Shown one piece after another: positions 15,763 to 22,754 of a stretch of DNA of 64,000 nucleotides. The first letter of the stretch is position 1, and each line of letters opens with the position of its first letter. Location: positions 2,542,001-2,606,000 of the forward strand of contig NZ_AZUP01000001.1 of NCBI RefSeq assembly GCF_000527135.1. Direction: 5' to 3'. The translations under genes were made by a program, and so were the position numbers. The stretch comes from Methyloversatilis discipulorum (GTDB lineage Bacteria; Pseudomonadota; Gammaproteobacteria; Burkholderiales; Rhodocyclaceae). The notes under the pieces were generated by a model. It made no database searches. It was not told the origin of the DNA and saw nothing but the letters and a program-made list of their open reading frames with translations.

Positions 15763-16410
15763 TTGCGCACCACACTCACTCTGCGGGAAGCAGGGGTTGT
15801 TTCCCTCCTCTGCTTCGGCCTGCCGATCACGCTGTCACTGCAATCCGCCGCCAGGAATTTTCCGGTCGAGAGCTTCAACGACTCGGGCATGCTCTGGACG
15901 TGCATGTTCGAGATCTCGGCCGCAATCGCCGCCTTCACCTACCTTCGGTGGCAGCAGCAGGACCTGCAACCCGCACTGCCTCGTCCGACCGTGCGCGGCA
16001 GCCTTGTCGGCCTCTTGCTGGCCTTCGTGGCATGGCTTGTGGCCGTGTTCGCCACCGAGCCCTTTGCCGGAAGCTCTGGCGCGGGTCACGTTCAGCAGAT
16101 GATGCTTGCGTCGCAACCGTCGTCGGCCGTCATCGTGCTGACCGCCATGGTCAATGGCACTTTCGAAGAGGTATTCCTGCTGGGCGTACTGACGCGCGGC
16201 CTGCGCGGATTCGGCCTGTCGGTCGCGATCGGCCTTCCGCTGCTGCTGCGCACCTCGTATCACCTTTACCAGGGCCCGGTCGGCATGCTGGGCGTCGCCA
16301 TCATCGGACTGACCTTCGCATTGCACTTCGCACGCAGCGGCCAATTGTGGCCGCCGGTGTTCGCGCACATGCTCTGGGATGTATTGCCCTTCTGCAACGC
16401 CGGCGTCTGA
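15763..16410 (+). CDS. CPBP-family intramembrane protease-like protein
   Basis: A 215-residue membrane protein with about 6-7 hydrophobic helices. Motifs of the CPBP (Rce1/ABI) intramembrane metalloprotease family are visible: FEEVFLLG near residue 138, RTSYHLYQG near 165 and FAHMLWD near 203. These supply the Glu-Glu, Arg-x3-His and His residues expected for catalysis. No ATG fits the N-terminus, so I used a TTG at 15763; the next in-frame ATG would remove the first helix. Substrate unknown. The gene is alone, convergent with msrA. Confidence 0.75.
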   Translation: MRTTLTLREAGVVSLLCFGLPITLSLQSAARNFPVESFNDSGMLWTCMFEISAAIAAFTYLRWQQQDLQPALPRPTVRGSLVGLLLAFVAWLVAVFATEPFAGSSGAGHVQQMMLASQPSSAVIVLTAMVNGTFEEVFLLGVLTRGLRGFGLSVAIGLPLLLRTSYHLYQGPVGMLGVAIIGLTFALHFARSGQLWPPVFAHMLWDVLPFCNAGV

Positions 16411-16425
16411 CCGGCCCCGCAGCGC

Positions 16426-16932
16426 TTACTGACCAGCCTTGCGCGGCAGCACCCAGTTCGGCCGCGGAAAGTGGCAGGTGTAGCCGTTCGGGAAATGCTC
16501 CAGATAGTCCTGGTGCTCCGGTTCCGCTTCCCAGAAATCGCCGACTGGCTCGACCTCGGTGACCACCTTGCCCGGCCAGATGCCGGACGCATCGACGTCG
16601 GCGATGGTATTCAGTGCCTCGTCGCGCTGCGCTTCGCTGGTCCAGTAGATGGCCGAGCGGTAGGACGGCCCACGGTCGTTGCCCTGGCGGTTCGGCGTGC
16701 TCGGGTCGTGGATCTGGAAGAAGAATTCCAGCAGCCGGCGATAGCTCAGCACCGCCGGATCGAACAGGATCTCGATCGCCTCGGCGTGCGTGCCGTGATT
16801 GCGGTAGGTCGCGTTCGGCACGTCGCCGCCGCTGTAGCCCACGCGCGTCGACAGCACGCCGGGCAGGCGGCGGACCAGCTGCTGCATGCCCCAGAAACAG
16901 CCGCCGGCAAGCACAGCGCGTTCGGTGCTCAT
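16426..16932 (-). CDS. msrA: Peptide-methionine (S)-S-oxide reductase
   Basis: Repairs S-epimers of methionine sulfoxide in proteins. The 168-residue enzyme has the catalytic GCFWGMQ near residue 11, plus GYSGG and the [12 protein letters not shown] stretch typical of MsrA. There is no signal peptide, so it is cytoplasmic. Its ATG overlaps the msrB stop (ATGA), so the two are translated as a coupled pair. Confidence 0.95.
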   Translation of the reverse strand: MSTERAVLAGGCFWGMQQLVRRLPGVLSTRVGYSGGDVPNATYRNHGTHAEAIEILFDPAVLSYRRLLEFFFQIHDPSTPNRQGNDRGPSYRSAIYWTSEAQRDEALNTIADVDASGIWPGKVVTEVEPVGDFWEAEPEHQDYLEHFPNGYTCHFPRPNWVLPRKAGQ

Positions 16933-17378
16933 CGCACGTCCTCCACCTGATCCAGATAGTCGCCGTAACCCTCGGCCACCATGTCGTCGCGATGCACGAA
17001 GCGTAGCGACGCCGAGTTGATGCAGTAACGCAGCCCGCCGCGGTCGCGCGGGCCGTCCGGGAAGACGTGGCCAAGATGGCTGTCGCCGTGCGCCGAGCGC
17101 ACTTCGGTGCGGATCATGCCGAGCGAGGCATCGCGCAACTCGGTCACGTGCGCCGGCTCGATCGGCTTGGTGAAGCTCGGCCAGCCGCAGCCGGACTCGA
17201 ACTTGTCGCTCGACGCGAACAGCGGCTCGCCGGACACGATGTCGACGTAGATGCCCGGTTCGTGGTTGTGCAGGTATTCGCCGGTGCCCGGGTATTCGGT
17301 GCCGTTCTGCTGCGTAACCCGGTACTGCTCAGGCGTGAGGCGAGCGATCGCCTCGGGTGATTTCGTATAGGTCTTCAT
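16929..17378 (-). CDS. msrB: Peptide-methionine (R)-S-oxide reductase
   Basis: Repairs R-epimers of methionine sulfoxide. It has 149 residues, with GCGWPSF near residue 67, [13 protein letters not shown] near 96 and the catalytic Cys in [11 protein letters not shown] near 120. The CxxC zinc pairs of the metal-bound MsrB form are absent, so this is the zinc-free type. The start is ATG with AGGAGG 4 nt upstream. First gene of the msrB-msrA pair. The msr pair lies with no visible link to the methylamine genes. Confidence 0.95.
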   Translation of the reverse strand: MKTYTKSPEAIARLTPEQYRVTQQNGTEYPGTGEYLHNHEPGIYVDIVSGEPLFASSDKFESGCGWPSFTKPIEPAHVTELRDASLGMIRTEVRSAHGDSHLGHVFPDGPRDRGGLRYCINSASLRFVHRDDMVAEGYGDYLDQVEDVR

Positions 17379-17524
17379 GCGTCCTCCTGTGGCGTCGTAG
17401 ACCGCGCCCCCGCGGGCGCGTTCTGCGTTTCTTGTCATCGCCGAGGATAGCGCGAACGGCTCGGCTCATCGTGCGCCCGCATTCAGGGTCCGAGGCCGTT
17501 CTGCCGTGCTCGGTACAGACCGCT

Positions 17525-18013
17525 TCAAGGCGCCGTCGGAACATGCGGAGATGGCAGTGCGCCCTCCATGCGGAAGCGGCGCAATGCCTCGCCCTGACGC
17601 AGCACGACCTCCTCGGCAACGACGGCCAGCCCGTGGCGCTCGAAGAATGGGCGCGCCGCCAGACTGGACTCGGCAAAGACGCGCTCGGCGCCGGCGCGGC
17701 GGAGGTCCGTACAAGCCGCACGGAAGAGTGCGGACGCCACACCCCGGCGCGCATGCTGCGGCGCCGTGAACAGCAGATCGACGTGACCCTGTTGCGTGTA
17801 GCCGATAAAACCGGCCACCTCATCGCCGTCGCACGCGAGCCGGGCATGCAGACGCGCCAGGCGGGCGCGCCAGACTTCCGGATCCGGCGGCAGCGGTGCC
17901 CAGGCGCAACACTGTTCGCGGGTGTACGCGCGACCCGCAAGATCGTGAACCGCCGCGGCAAACACCGCCATCAGCGCATCGAGGTCGGATTCAAGCGCTT
18001 CACGTATCTGCAT
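17525..18013 (-). CDS. GNAT-family N-acetyltransferase
   Basis: A 162-residue acetyltransferase of the GNAT fold. The acetyl-CoA loop appears as APQHARRGVASAL near residue 85, and the C-terminal motif SSLAARPFFERHGL near 122 is typical. The substrate cannot be predicted. ATG at 18013 gives the natural GNAT N-terminus MQIREALESDLDALMAVF. Its ribosome site is poor (a T-run and GAAA), so a start slightly upstream is possible. Single gene between msrB and the small membrane protein genes. Confidence 0.85.
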   Translation of the reverse strand: MQIREALESDLDALMAVFAAAVHDLAGRAYTREQCCAWAPLPPDPEVWRARLARLHARLACDGDEVAGFIGYTQQGHVDLLFTAPQHARRGVASALFRAACTDLRRAGAERVFAESSLAARPFFERHGLAVVAEEVVLRQGEALRRFRMEGALPSPHVPTAP

Positions 18014-18115
18014 TTCAAAAAAACTGATTCGGTTGAACCCTGCGGTCGGGCGGATCGTGCTTGACGGCCCTATCAAGCAACGGCGGTGCGCAGGCGACCC
18101 GCGCGGCATTGCAGA

Positions 18116-18313
18116 CTATTCGCTGCGCCCCCGCGCCGGCCACTCCGCAAAGGCGAACACCCACAACGCGATCACGTTGACGAAGGGCACGAGCAGCAGC
18201 AGTGAGAACGCTCCGTTGTACCCGGCCTTGCTGACGATGCGCCAGGCCGGAATGACGAAGATCACCAGAAAGGGCAGGAAGAACAGCCCGTGATTCATGC
18301 CAGGAAATCCCAT
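18116..18313 (-). CDS. Small two-helix membrane protein
   Basis: A 65-residue hydrophobic protein with two transmembrane helices, FFLPFLVIFVIPAW and FSLLLLVPFVNVIALWVF, separated by RIVSKAGYNG. The start is ATG with GAGAGGAG 6-7 nt upstream. Similar short proteins are widespread and of unknown function. It ends close to the acetyltransferase and is co-directional. Confidence 0.7.
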   Translation of the reverse strand: MGFPGMNHGLFFLPFLVIFVIPAWRIVSKAGYNGAFSLLLLVPFVNVIALWVFAFAEWPARGRSE

Positions 18314-18373
18314 GGAACGCTCCTCTCAAACGGCTGCTGCGTCCCGCAGCGCGCCGGTCAAGCATACGCCGGG

Positions 18374-18790
18374 CTAGTGCTCACACTCGAGCGCCGTATG
18401 CACCCAGCGGCCACCCCTGTCGACACAGGCATCGATCATGATCTCGCGCGCAACCAAGGGGGCAAGCGCCAGACCGGCCGCCACCGCGAGCAGAAGACAG
18501 GCCAGCGTGCCGATCCGCGGAAGGCGACCCAGCGCCCGAAACATGCCGACCGCCGCCACAAAGGCGGCGAGCGACCAGAGGAACGAAGCGAGGGAACGTC
18601 GTTCCCAGCCCAGCTTGTGAGGCCCCGGCGGTCCGCCCGCGACCCAGGCACTGAAGACGGCGTCGTTCAGATACAGCAGGCCAACCAGACCGAGGCCAAG
18701 CAGCGCTGCGCACCGCGCAATGCCGAGCATCACGCCCGTTGCAGACACGATCGAACGGCGTGCACCGTGCTCAGGACGCGGTGCGCTCAT
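18374..18790 (-). CDS. Hypothetical membrane protein
   Basis: An unrecognised protein of 138 residues, or 118 if it starts at the ATG at 18730. It has three hydrophobic segments (ALLGLGLVGLLYLNDAVF, LWSLAAFVAAVGMF, LACLLLAVAAGLALAPLVA) and a C-terminal soluble tail with two cysteines (DACVDRGGRWVHTALECEH). The longer start overlaps the upstream zinc-ribbon gene by 20 bp, which would couple them; the shorter has a weak ribosome site. No family assigned. Confidence 0.5.
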   Translation of the reverse strand: MSAPRPEHGARRSIVSATGVMLGIARCAALLGLGLVGLLYLNDAVFSAWVAGGPPGPHKLGWERRSLASFLWSLAAFVAAVGMFRALGRLPRIGTLACLLLAVAAGLALAPLVAREIMIDACVDRGGRWVHTALECEH

Positions 18791-19088
18791 GTGCCTTGTT
18801 CGCCATCGAAACGGTGCTGAAAGTGCCCACGACAACACAAGCGATGGTATAGCCGATGCCGAGGCTCGCACTCGCCCTCACGGCAACACCGAGAAGCGCC
18901 CCAGCGCCCTCGGCCACCGGCATCGCCATCCGGAGCGGGATATCCGCAAGCGACCAGAGCCCGATGGTCGCAAGCCAGGGCCAGAACGTCCTCGCGGCGA
19001 GATCGGAGCCACACGAGGAGCAACGGAAAGCGCGCTTCAAGCTCAGCCAGGACAGTCGTGCATTGCAGTGTGGGCAGCGCGCAGACAT
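18771..19088 (-). CDS. Small zinc-ribbon membrane protein
   Basis: A 105-residue protein with an N-terminal zinc ribbon, CPHC near residue 5 and CSSC near 24, followed by two hydrophobic segments. The layout resembles small inner-membrane zinc-ribbon proteins of unknown function. ATG at 19088 is preferred over a TTG 12 nt upstream; neither has a strong ribosome site. It overlaps the next gene. From here the sequence grows less GC-rich toward the cassette cluster. Confidence 0.6.
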   Translation of the reverse strand: MSARCPHCNARLSWLSLKRAFRCSSCGSDLAARTFWPWLATIGLWSLADIPLRMAMPVAEGAGALLGVAVRASASLGIGYTIACVVVGTFSTVSMANKAHERTAS

Positions 19089-19391
19089 GAATGATCTCAA
19101 CGTGGGACGGGCGGCGACCGCGCTGCCTCATCGCGCGACGGTCAGGCGAAACAGGAGCAACCTAGTGGTCACGCTTTCATGCTTCCTCGTTCAATCAGTG
19201 TTCGGTCCCCATTGACTGCATGGACTCTGTCCGGCCCCCTCTTTACTGATTTGGAGGATGTCCCGACGCCACGCAAGCGCGGAGTGCAGTCAACTTCAAT
19301 CTCGCTGACCGTTGCACTCGCTGCTTCGTGCACAGCACGCCGAACTCCGCCGCCCAAAGGCGTTTGCGGGCACACCGGGACAGAGCGTCCG
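19089..19391. other. Gap at the distal end of the cassette cluster
   Basis: There is no supported gene in these 303 bp. A weak short frame exists on the minus strand but has no ribosome site or recognisable protein features. No attC core pair is visible downstream of the phosphatase gene, so the last cassette has probably lost its recombination site here. Confidence 0.5.
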
Positions 19392-19760
19392 CTATTCGAG
19401 CCCAAGAATCGCCCCCACCGACTTTTCAATCAGCTCGACCAACTCGGCGTCCATGTACCGGTACTCGTCCGGAATATCCAGGACGTGAATCGGCTTGTTT
19501 TCGAGAACTCGCCTGTACTCAGTCATTAGCCGGGACTTGTGCTTCTCTTCCATTACGAAGACCACATGAGCCCATGAAAGGTCGGCAGTGGTGACGGCGT
19601 GCCTCGCATTCGGACTTGTTCCGCCAGACCTGACCAAGAGCGATGGATGCTTACGCCACACCTGCTCCGCCGTCGGGCTTCGCCACTGGTTTCGGCTGCA
19701 AACAAACAGGACATTTGTTCGGACGGAAGCTTTCACGCTTGCTTCATGCGCTTGTTTCAA
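19392..19760 (-). CDS. Low-molecular-weight protein tyrosine phosphatase-like protein (cassette)
   Basis: A 122-residue protein with the phosphatase P-loop CSRNQWRS near residue 21 (CX5R-S pattern) and a possible general-acid region DIPDEYRYMD near 95. It is shorter than classic LMW-PTPs (about 150) but similar to the short bacterial members. Predicted cytoplasmic. It starts at a TTG whose TTGA overlaps the stop of the 39-residue gene ahead; an alternative GTG start is at 19736. Substrate unknown; may act on phosphoproteins or small phosphates. Last gene of the cassette cluster. Confidence 0.72.
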   Translation of the reverse strand: MKQAHEASVKASVRTNVLFVCSRNQWRSPTAEQVWRKHPSLLVRSGGTSPNARHAVTTADLSWAHVVFVMEEKHKSRLMTEYRRVLENKPIHVLDIPDEYRYMDAELVELIEKSVGAILGLE

Positions 19761-19876
19761 ACCTGAACCTCGATGACCCGCGAGTAGTCGATTCCAAACT
19801 GCTTTGATCGATCAAGCTTGGTTGACCGGATGTACAGATGTTTCCGGTTTCCCTCGCGCTTGAAGTCTTCGGGCAT
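19757..19876 (-). CDS. 39-residue cassette protein coupled to the phosphatase
   Basis: A very short basic protein (MPEDFKREGNRKHLYIRS at the start, ending RVIEVQV). It begins 11 nt after the GTCAGGC core of the attC site and overlaps the phosphatase start by TTGA. A longer reading would run back through the attC sequence and is not credible as protein. No family recognised. Its coupling suggests a partner or translational leader for the phosphatase. Confidence 0.5.
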   Translation of the reverse strand: MPEDFKREGNRKHLYIRSTKLDRSKQFGIDYSRVIEVQV

Positions 19877-19886
19877 GGCTTGAAAC

Positions 19887-19964
19887 GCCTGACGTTTGAC
19901 ATGAGGGGCGGCCGGAGGCAGGCGAAGCCTGCTGGAGGACGACCCCTCGATGAAAGGGTTAGAC
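19887..19964 (-). other. attC-like site 1
   Basis: Minus strand: GTCTAAC core (exact RYYYAAC) at 19964, then CATCGAGGGG...CCCCTCATG arms that pair with one extra base, and GTCAGGC (one change from GTTRRRY) at 19893-19887. The inner arms GCAGGC/GCCTGC form the loop stem. 78 bp. Confidence 0.7.
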
Positions 19965-20615
19965 CTCTTCATCGCCGGCGCCAAAACTGTGCTTTGCTTT
20001 CACCCATTGCTTGTAGTCGCTGTAGCCCTGCATGTCGACGATTTGAACCAGCGTGGCATGTGCTCCGACCCAGATATGGAACTTGGGAGTCGCTTTCGCT
20101 CGCTCCAGCATCTCCGTGATGCTCGTAGCCTCCTTCATGCGTAGGCGCTCTTCTTCCGTTTTCAGGGGTAGATCCGGTAGACCGCGAATGATTGATTCGT
20201 ACGGACTGAACGAAAGAGCGAAGTTCTTTAGGGCGGTGGCGTCCAGCACCTCAACATACTGTTGGAGGTCGAACTGGGAGTTCCGGATGTCGTGAACAAG
20301 ATCGTTCCGGAGCTCGGATAGCGCCGAAACGAAGCGCCGATGCTCTTTTCCAAGGAGTCCGATCTTTCCCAGAAAGACGATCTTGCCAACCGTCTTGCCA
20401 CTCAGTTCCAGTCGACTGAAGACGTCAGCAAGGTCAGGCTCTTTAAAGTGAAACATGAGGAGGTGCGTGCACGCGGCCTCTAAAAGGGCGTGCAGCTTGA
20501 TGACGAATGACCAGTCATCCTCGTCGTACAGCGCCTCGAAGAAGCCAGCAGAGACGCCAATCTTTTCTTCAAGCGCCTGAATGCCTTTGTCTGTCACGCG
20601 AAAGGGAAGTGGCAT
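19959..20615 (-). CDS. Cassette protein with HEPN-like motif
   Basis: A 218-residue soluble, mostly helical protein. The stretch SELRNDLVHD near residue 103 fits the R-N-x3-H pattern of HEPN domains, and the preceding helices (WSFVIKLHALLEAACTHLL) are compatible with that fold. Many HEPN proteins are RNases or toxins, but related MltR-type proteins are not, so function stays open. ATG at 20615 lies only 4 nt after the GTTAGAC core of attC site 2, with no room for a normal Shine-Dalgarno. The TAA stop lies in the next attC core. Confidence 0.6.
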   Translation of the reverse strand: MPLPFRVTDKGIQALEEKIGVSAGFFEALYDEDDWSFVIKLHALLEAACTHLLMFHFKEPDLADVFSRLELSGKTVGKIVFLGKIGLLGKEHRRFVSALSELRNDLVHDIRNSQFDLQQYVEVLDATALKNFALSFSPYESIIRGLPDLPLKTEEERLRMKEATSITEMLERAKATPKFHIWVGAHATLVQIVDMQGYSDYKQWVKAKHSFGAGDEEV

Positions 20616-20619
20616 AGAG

Positions 20620-20677
20620 GTCTAACGTAGAAGTGACCGGACGCCGAAGGCGGTCCGGTTGACTGTCGTGTTATAGC
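20620..20677 (-). other. attC-like site 2
   Basis: Minus strand: degenerate left core CTATAAC near 20676, exact right core GTTAGAC (20626-20620), with inner arms ACCGGAC-GCC and GGC-GGTCCGGT (plus-strand reading) that pair leaving one unpaired C, the extrahelical-base pattern of attC. 58 bp. Confidence 0.65.
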
Positions 20678-20682
20678 GCAGA

Positions 20683-21012
20683 CTACACATCGTCCGTGTC
20701 ACTCATTCGCTGAAGAACGCTCGGGAGAAGCCGGTACACATACTCGTGCATCCAAGTGTTCCCGCCTGCGTAAGCGAGTTCTTCATTACCAACTTGGAAA
20801 GTGAGCATCGGCGATATTTCTCCGTCCGCAAAGTCCACAGACGTTGAATCGTCAAGCAAAGCAGTAACTGCAAACGCAATAGACCCAGTAAGTTGCTCGA
20901 TCAATTCGCTCGGCGCGTCCACCTTCCTCAATTCGGCGGCGATGGCCTCCAGGATCGCCACCGTGAGCGCTTGCTGCCGGTCGTCAAATGAGTGATGAGG
21001 CACCAGCTTCAT
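20683..21012 (-). CDS. Unknown cassette protein
   Basis: A 109-residue acidic soluble protein beginning MKLVPHHSFDDRQQALTV. It has an N-terminal helical part and a short beta-like end (MLTFQVGNEELAYAGG). No family recognised. The ATG is 3 nt beyond the attC site 3 end; the stop lies 6 bp from attC site 2. Codon use is less GC-biased than flanking chromosomal genes. Confidence 0.55.
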   Translation of the reverse strand: MKLVPHHSFDDRQQALTVAILEAIAAELRKVDAPSELIEQLTGSIAFAVTALLDDSTSVDFADGEISPMLTFQVGNEELAYAGGNTWMHEYVYRLLPSVLQRMSDTDDV

Positions 21013-21015
21013 TGC

Positions 21016-21087
21016 GCGTTACGTTTGACATGAGGGGTGACCGACCGGCGCAGCCGGTTGGGCATCCCCTCGATGGAAGGGTTAGGC
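21016..21087 (-). other. attC-like site 3
   Basis: Minus strand: exact core GCCTAAC at 21087-21081, arms CATCGAGGGG and CCCCTCATG as in site 1, loop stem ACCGGC/GCCGGT, and a decayed right core GTAACGC (21022-21016). 72 bp. Outer arms are nearly identical to site 1, so the two belong to one attC family. Confidence 0.72.
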
Positions 21088-21735
21088 GTTCTTGCCGGCG
21101 TACAGCGGGCTGCCATAGCGATGACCCTCGAGCCACTCACGGTAGCCCTCCAGCGACCTACCGCCGAGGTTAATTCCAAGCTCAACGCCGAACAGCGAGA
21201 GGACAAGAAATGCTTCTGACCTACTGGTAAGGAGAATATCGAACTCATGCAGCAAGTGAAAAGTTTGATCGTCTTCCACAAACTGTGCATTCACTGGGTG
21301 CAGTGTTCTCGTGGTAAACGGCCAGTCGCTCCCGATGTTGAACCGTGCGTAGTTTCGTAGCTCGTCAAGTTCAACCTTGTCCACTACTTCGTCGTTCCAG
21401 CCGTCGACATCTAGGGTTTTGAATGAGAGAACTTCTAGGCCGACCTTGGCTAGGAAGCGCCCCATCAAACGGTAGTCAGGCTTTGAGGTGCCGTCGCTTG
21501 GCTCCCATTGGGGAACCCGACCGCGTTTGCTTTGCACCTCCATGCTCGCTCGGATAAGCCGAAAGGTGGGCGACTCAAGCACTTGCCGTTCAACCTTGCG
21601 AGCGAAGTACTGATTGCACCAGTCGCAGACAGCGCCGACTGGCAGCACGTGATTCGTGTTGCCCATGGACTCCGGAATGATGTGCTCGACAGCGCGACTG
21701 GACGTTGACTCCGTCTTGCAGAAGATGCAGCGCAT
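21082..21735 (-). CDS. HNH endonuclease-like protein (cassette)
   Basis: A 217-residue protein with an N-terminal HNH-type zinc module: CIFC near residue 3, EHIIPESMGN near 17-26 and CDWCN near 37. This is the CxxC...H-N...CxxC layout of HNH_5-type nucleases found in many accessory genes. The remaining 170 residues are unrecognised. ATG at 21735 is chosen; it lies 9 nt after the attC site 4 core and an earlier in-frame start is inside that core region. Possible role in defence or DNA processing; unproven. Confidence 0.7.
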   Translation of the reverse strand: MRCIFCKTESTSSRAVEHIIPESMGNTNHVLPVGAVCDWCNQYFARKVERQVLESPTFRLIRASMEVQSKRGRVPQWEPSDGTSKPDYRLMGRFLAKVGLEVLSFKTLDVDGWNDEVVDKVELDELRNYARFNIGSDWPFTTRTLHPVNAQFVEDDQTFHLLHEFDILLTSRSEAFLVLSLFGVELGINLGGRSLEGYREWLEGHRYGSPLYAGKNA

Positions 21736-21744
21736 GTTTGGGCC

Positions 21745-21813
21745 GCCTAGCGTGGAGGTCACCGGCCTTGCGCGGCTCTATGCGCAAGGTCCGTGTGGAC
21801 CGCAGGGTTAGAT
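21745..21813 (-). other. attC-like site 4
   Basis: Minus strand: exact core ATCTAAC (21813-21807), arms GGTCC/GGACC and TTGCGC/GCGCAA forming a stem-loop, and GCTAGGC (21751-21745; one change from GTTRRRY). 69 bp. Confidence 0.68.
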
Positions 21814-21829
21814 TGCTTATGGCGCATAG

Positions 21830-22495
21830 CTACTTGAAGCGCAGGACAATGGGGTGTGTTTCCATTGCACTCAGATATCCACCGGACACATCCTTTACCT
21901 TTGTGTAAACCACGACAGGGATGTCGCCGCGATACCCTTGGAGCGGCTTCTCCAAGGTGAGACGCTTGAAGTCCGCGCGTGTCGTGGTGGTGTCGTCCTT
22001 CTCACCGACAAAATTCCAATAGCTTCTATATGCCCGCACCTTTAGCGGACATTTCCCCAACTCAGTGCAGAGGGCCTCATATTCCTTTTTCACGGAGTCA
22101 AAGATTCCCTCGTAGCCGTTAACGAGTCTCGGATTTTCGGACCGCAGGAATAGAACGTCTCTGATCTCATTTCCACCCGCCATGCTGAAGCCGGTCGTAG
22201 TTGCTACCAACGGACTGTCAGCGACGTAATGAAAGTCGGGGAGCGAAAGAAAGACTCCAACACTTGGATTGCATTGAGCCGACGGAACCTCGAAGCGGAA
22301 CGGAGCGCCCTTCAGCTCATAGAACCGAACGCGCCCGTTTTGTTTGCTCTGAATTGTTGTTCCGTCTTGTATCACCGTCACGCCACATGCGGATGCAGAG
22401 GTTTGTGGTTGCGAGGACGACTGCTGAGAAGACTGCTGCGAGGCACAGCCAACTAGCAGGCATATGACTGACACGAGAGTTACACGTTGAATCAT
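21830..22495 (-). CDS. Lipoprotein of unknown function (cassette)
   Basis: A 221-residue predicted lipoprotein: signal peptide with lipobox LVGC at residue 16, then a Ser/Gln-rich linker (SQQSSQQSSSQPQ). The body contains four further cysteines and no recognised domain. ATG at 22495 is chosen because the lipobox then lies at the usual distance. The frame remains open upstream to beyond the cassette edge, but that part crosses the GTTAGAT core. First cassette of the cluster. Confidence 0.65.
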   Translation of the reverse strand: MIQRVTLVSVICLLVGCASQQSSQQSSSQPQTSASACGVTVIQDGTTIQSKQNGRVRFYELKGAPFRFEVPSAQCNPSVGVFLSLPDFHYVADSPLVATTTGFSMAGGNEIRDVLFLRSENPRLVNGYEGIFDSVKKEYEALCTELGKCPLKVRAYRSYWNFVGEKDDTTTTRADFKRLTLEKPLQGYRGDIPVVVYTKVKDVSGGYLSAMETHPIVLRFK

Positions 22496-22519
22496 CGGAG
22501 GGCTCCGGGTAGGTAAGCA

Positions 22520-22526
22520 ATCTAAC
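22520..22526 (-). other. Cassette boundary core at the right end of the cluster
   Basis: GTTAGAT on the minus strand fits GTTRRRY and marks the start of the first cassette. No matching left core or attI-like arrangement is clear in the following 100 bp. Confidence 0.4.
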
Positions 22527-22754
22527 CTGATGTAGACATCAAGATTGATGGATATTCCAGACACCTGCGTGATATTCCAGCGGACAACGCAGCTGATTCC
22601 TTAATTTTTTCATCGCGTTACTGCCGCCGTCCGTTTATCAGAGCCTCTCATCTGCGGTATTACACGGCAATCGACCTTTCGACCGACGCGGATCGCTGTA
22701 CGCCACCGCCCCAGCGACCCGCGATAATGTGCGGCTCACCTTCGCCACCCCGCC

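Larger units (their letters stand above)
19392..22526 (-). mobile_element. Integron cassette cluster without integrase (CALIN)
   Basis: Five cassettes are all oriented on the minus strand, each with a gene starting within about 5-30 nt of an attC-like end and stopping at or in the next one. Four core-like boundaries remain at the right edge (GTTAGAT at 22526-22520) and at attC sites 21745-21813, 21016-21087, 20620-20677 and 19887-19964. Genes have lower GC and unusual codon use compared with neighbours. Stop codons of two genes (TAA at 21082 and 19959) lie inside the RYYYAAC core, as in known cassettes. No integrase gene is in the window; the gene to the right is an ABC transporter on the other strand. 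Cassette contents: lipoprotein, HNH protein, two unknown proteins, and a small protein with a phosphatase. Confidence 0.72.

Noticed and set aside
17525..18109. Longer start for the acetyltransferase
   Set aside because: The extra N-terminal residues do not match a GNAT start; MQIREALESDL is typical of the fold.
19169..19429. 86-codon minus-strand frame next to the phosphatase
   Set aside because: No ribosome site or recognisable motif and it overlaps the phosphatase 3' end.
19877..19984. Longer 75-residue version of the 39-residue cassette protein
   Set aside because: The added part is a translation of the attC site, similar to the one translated from attC site 3.
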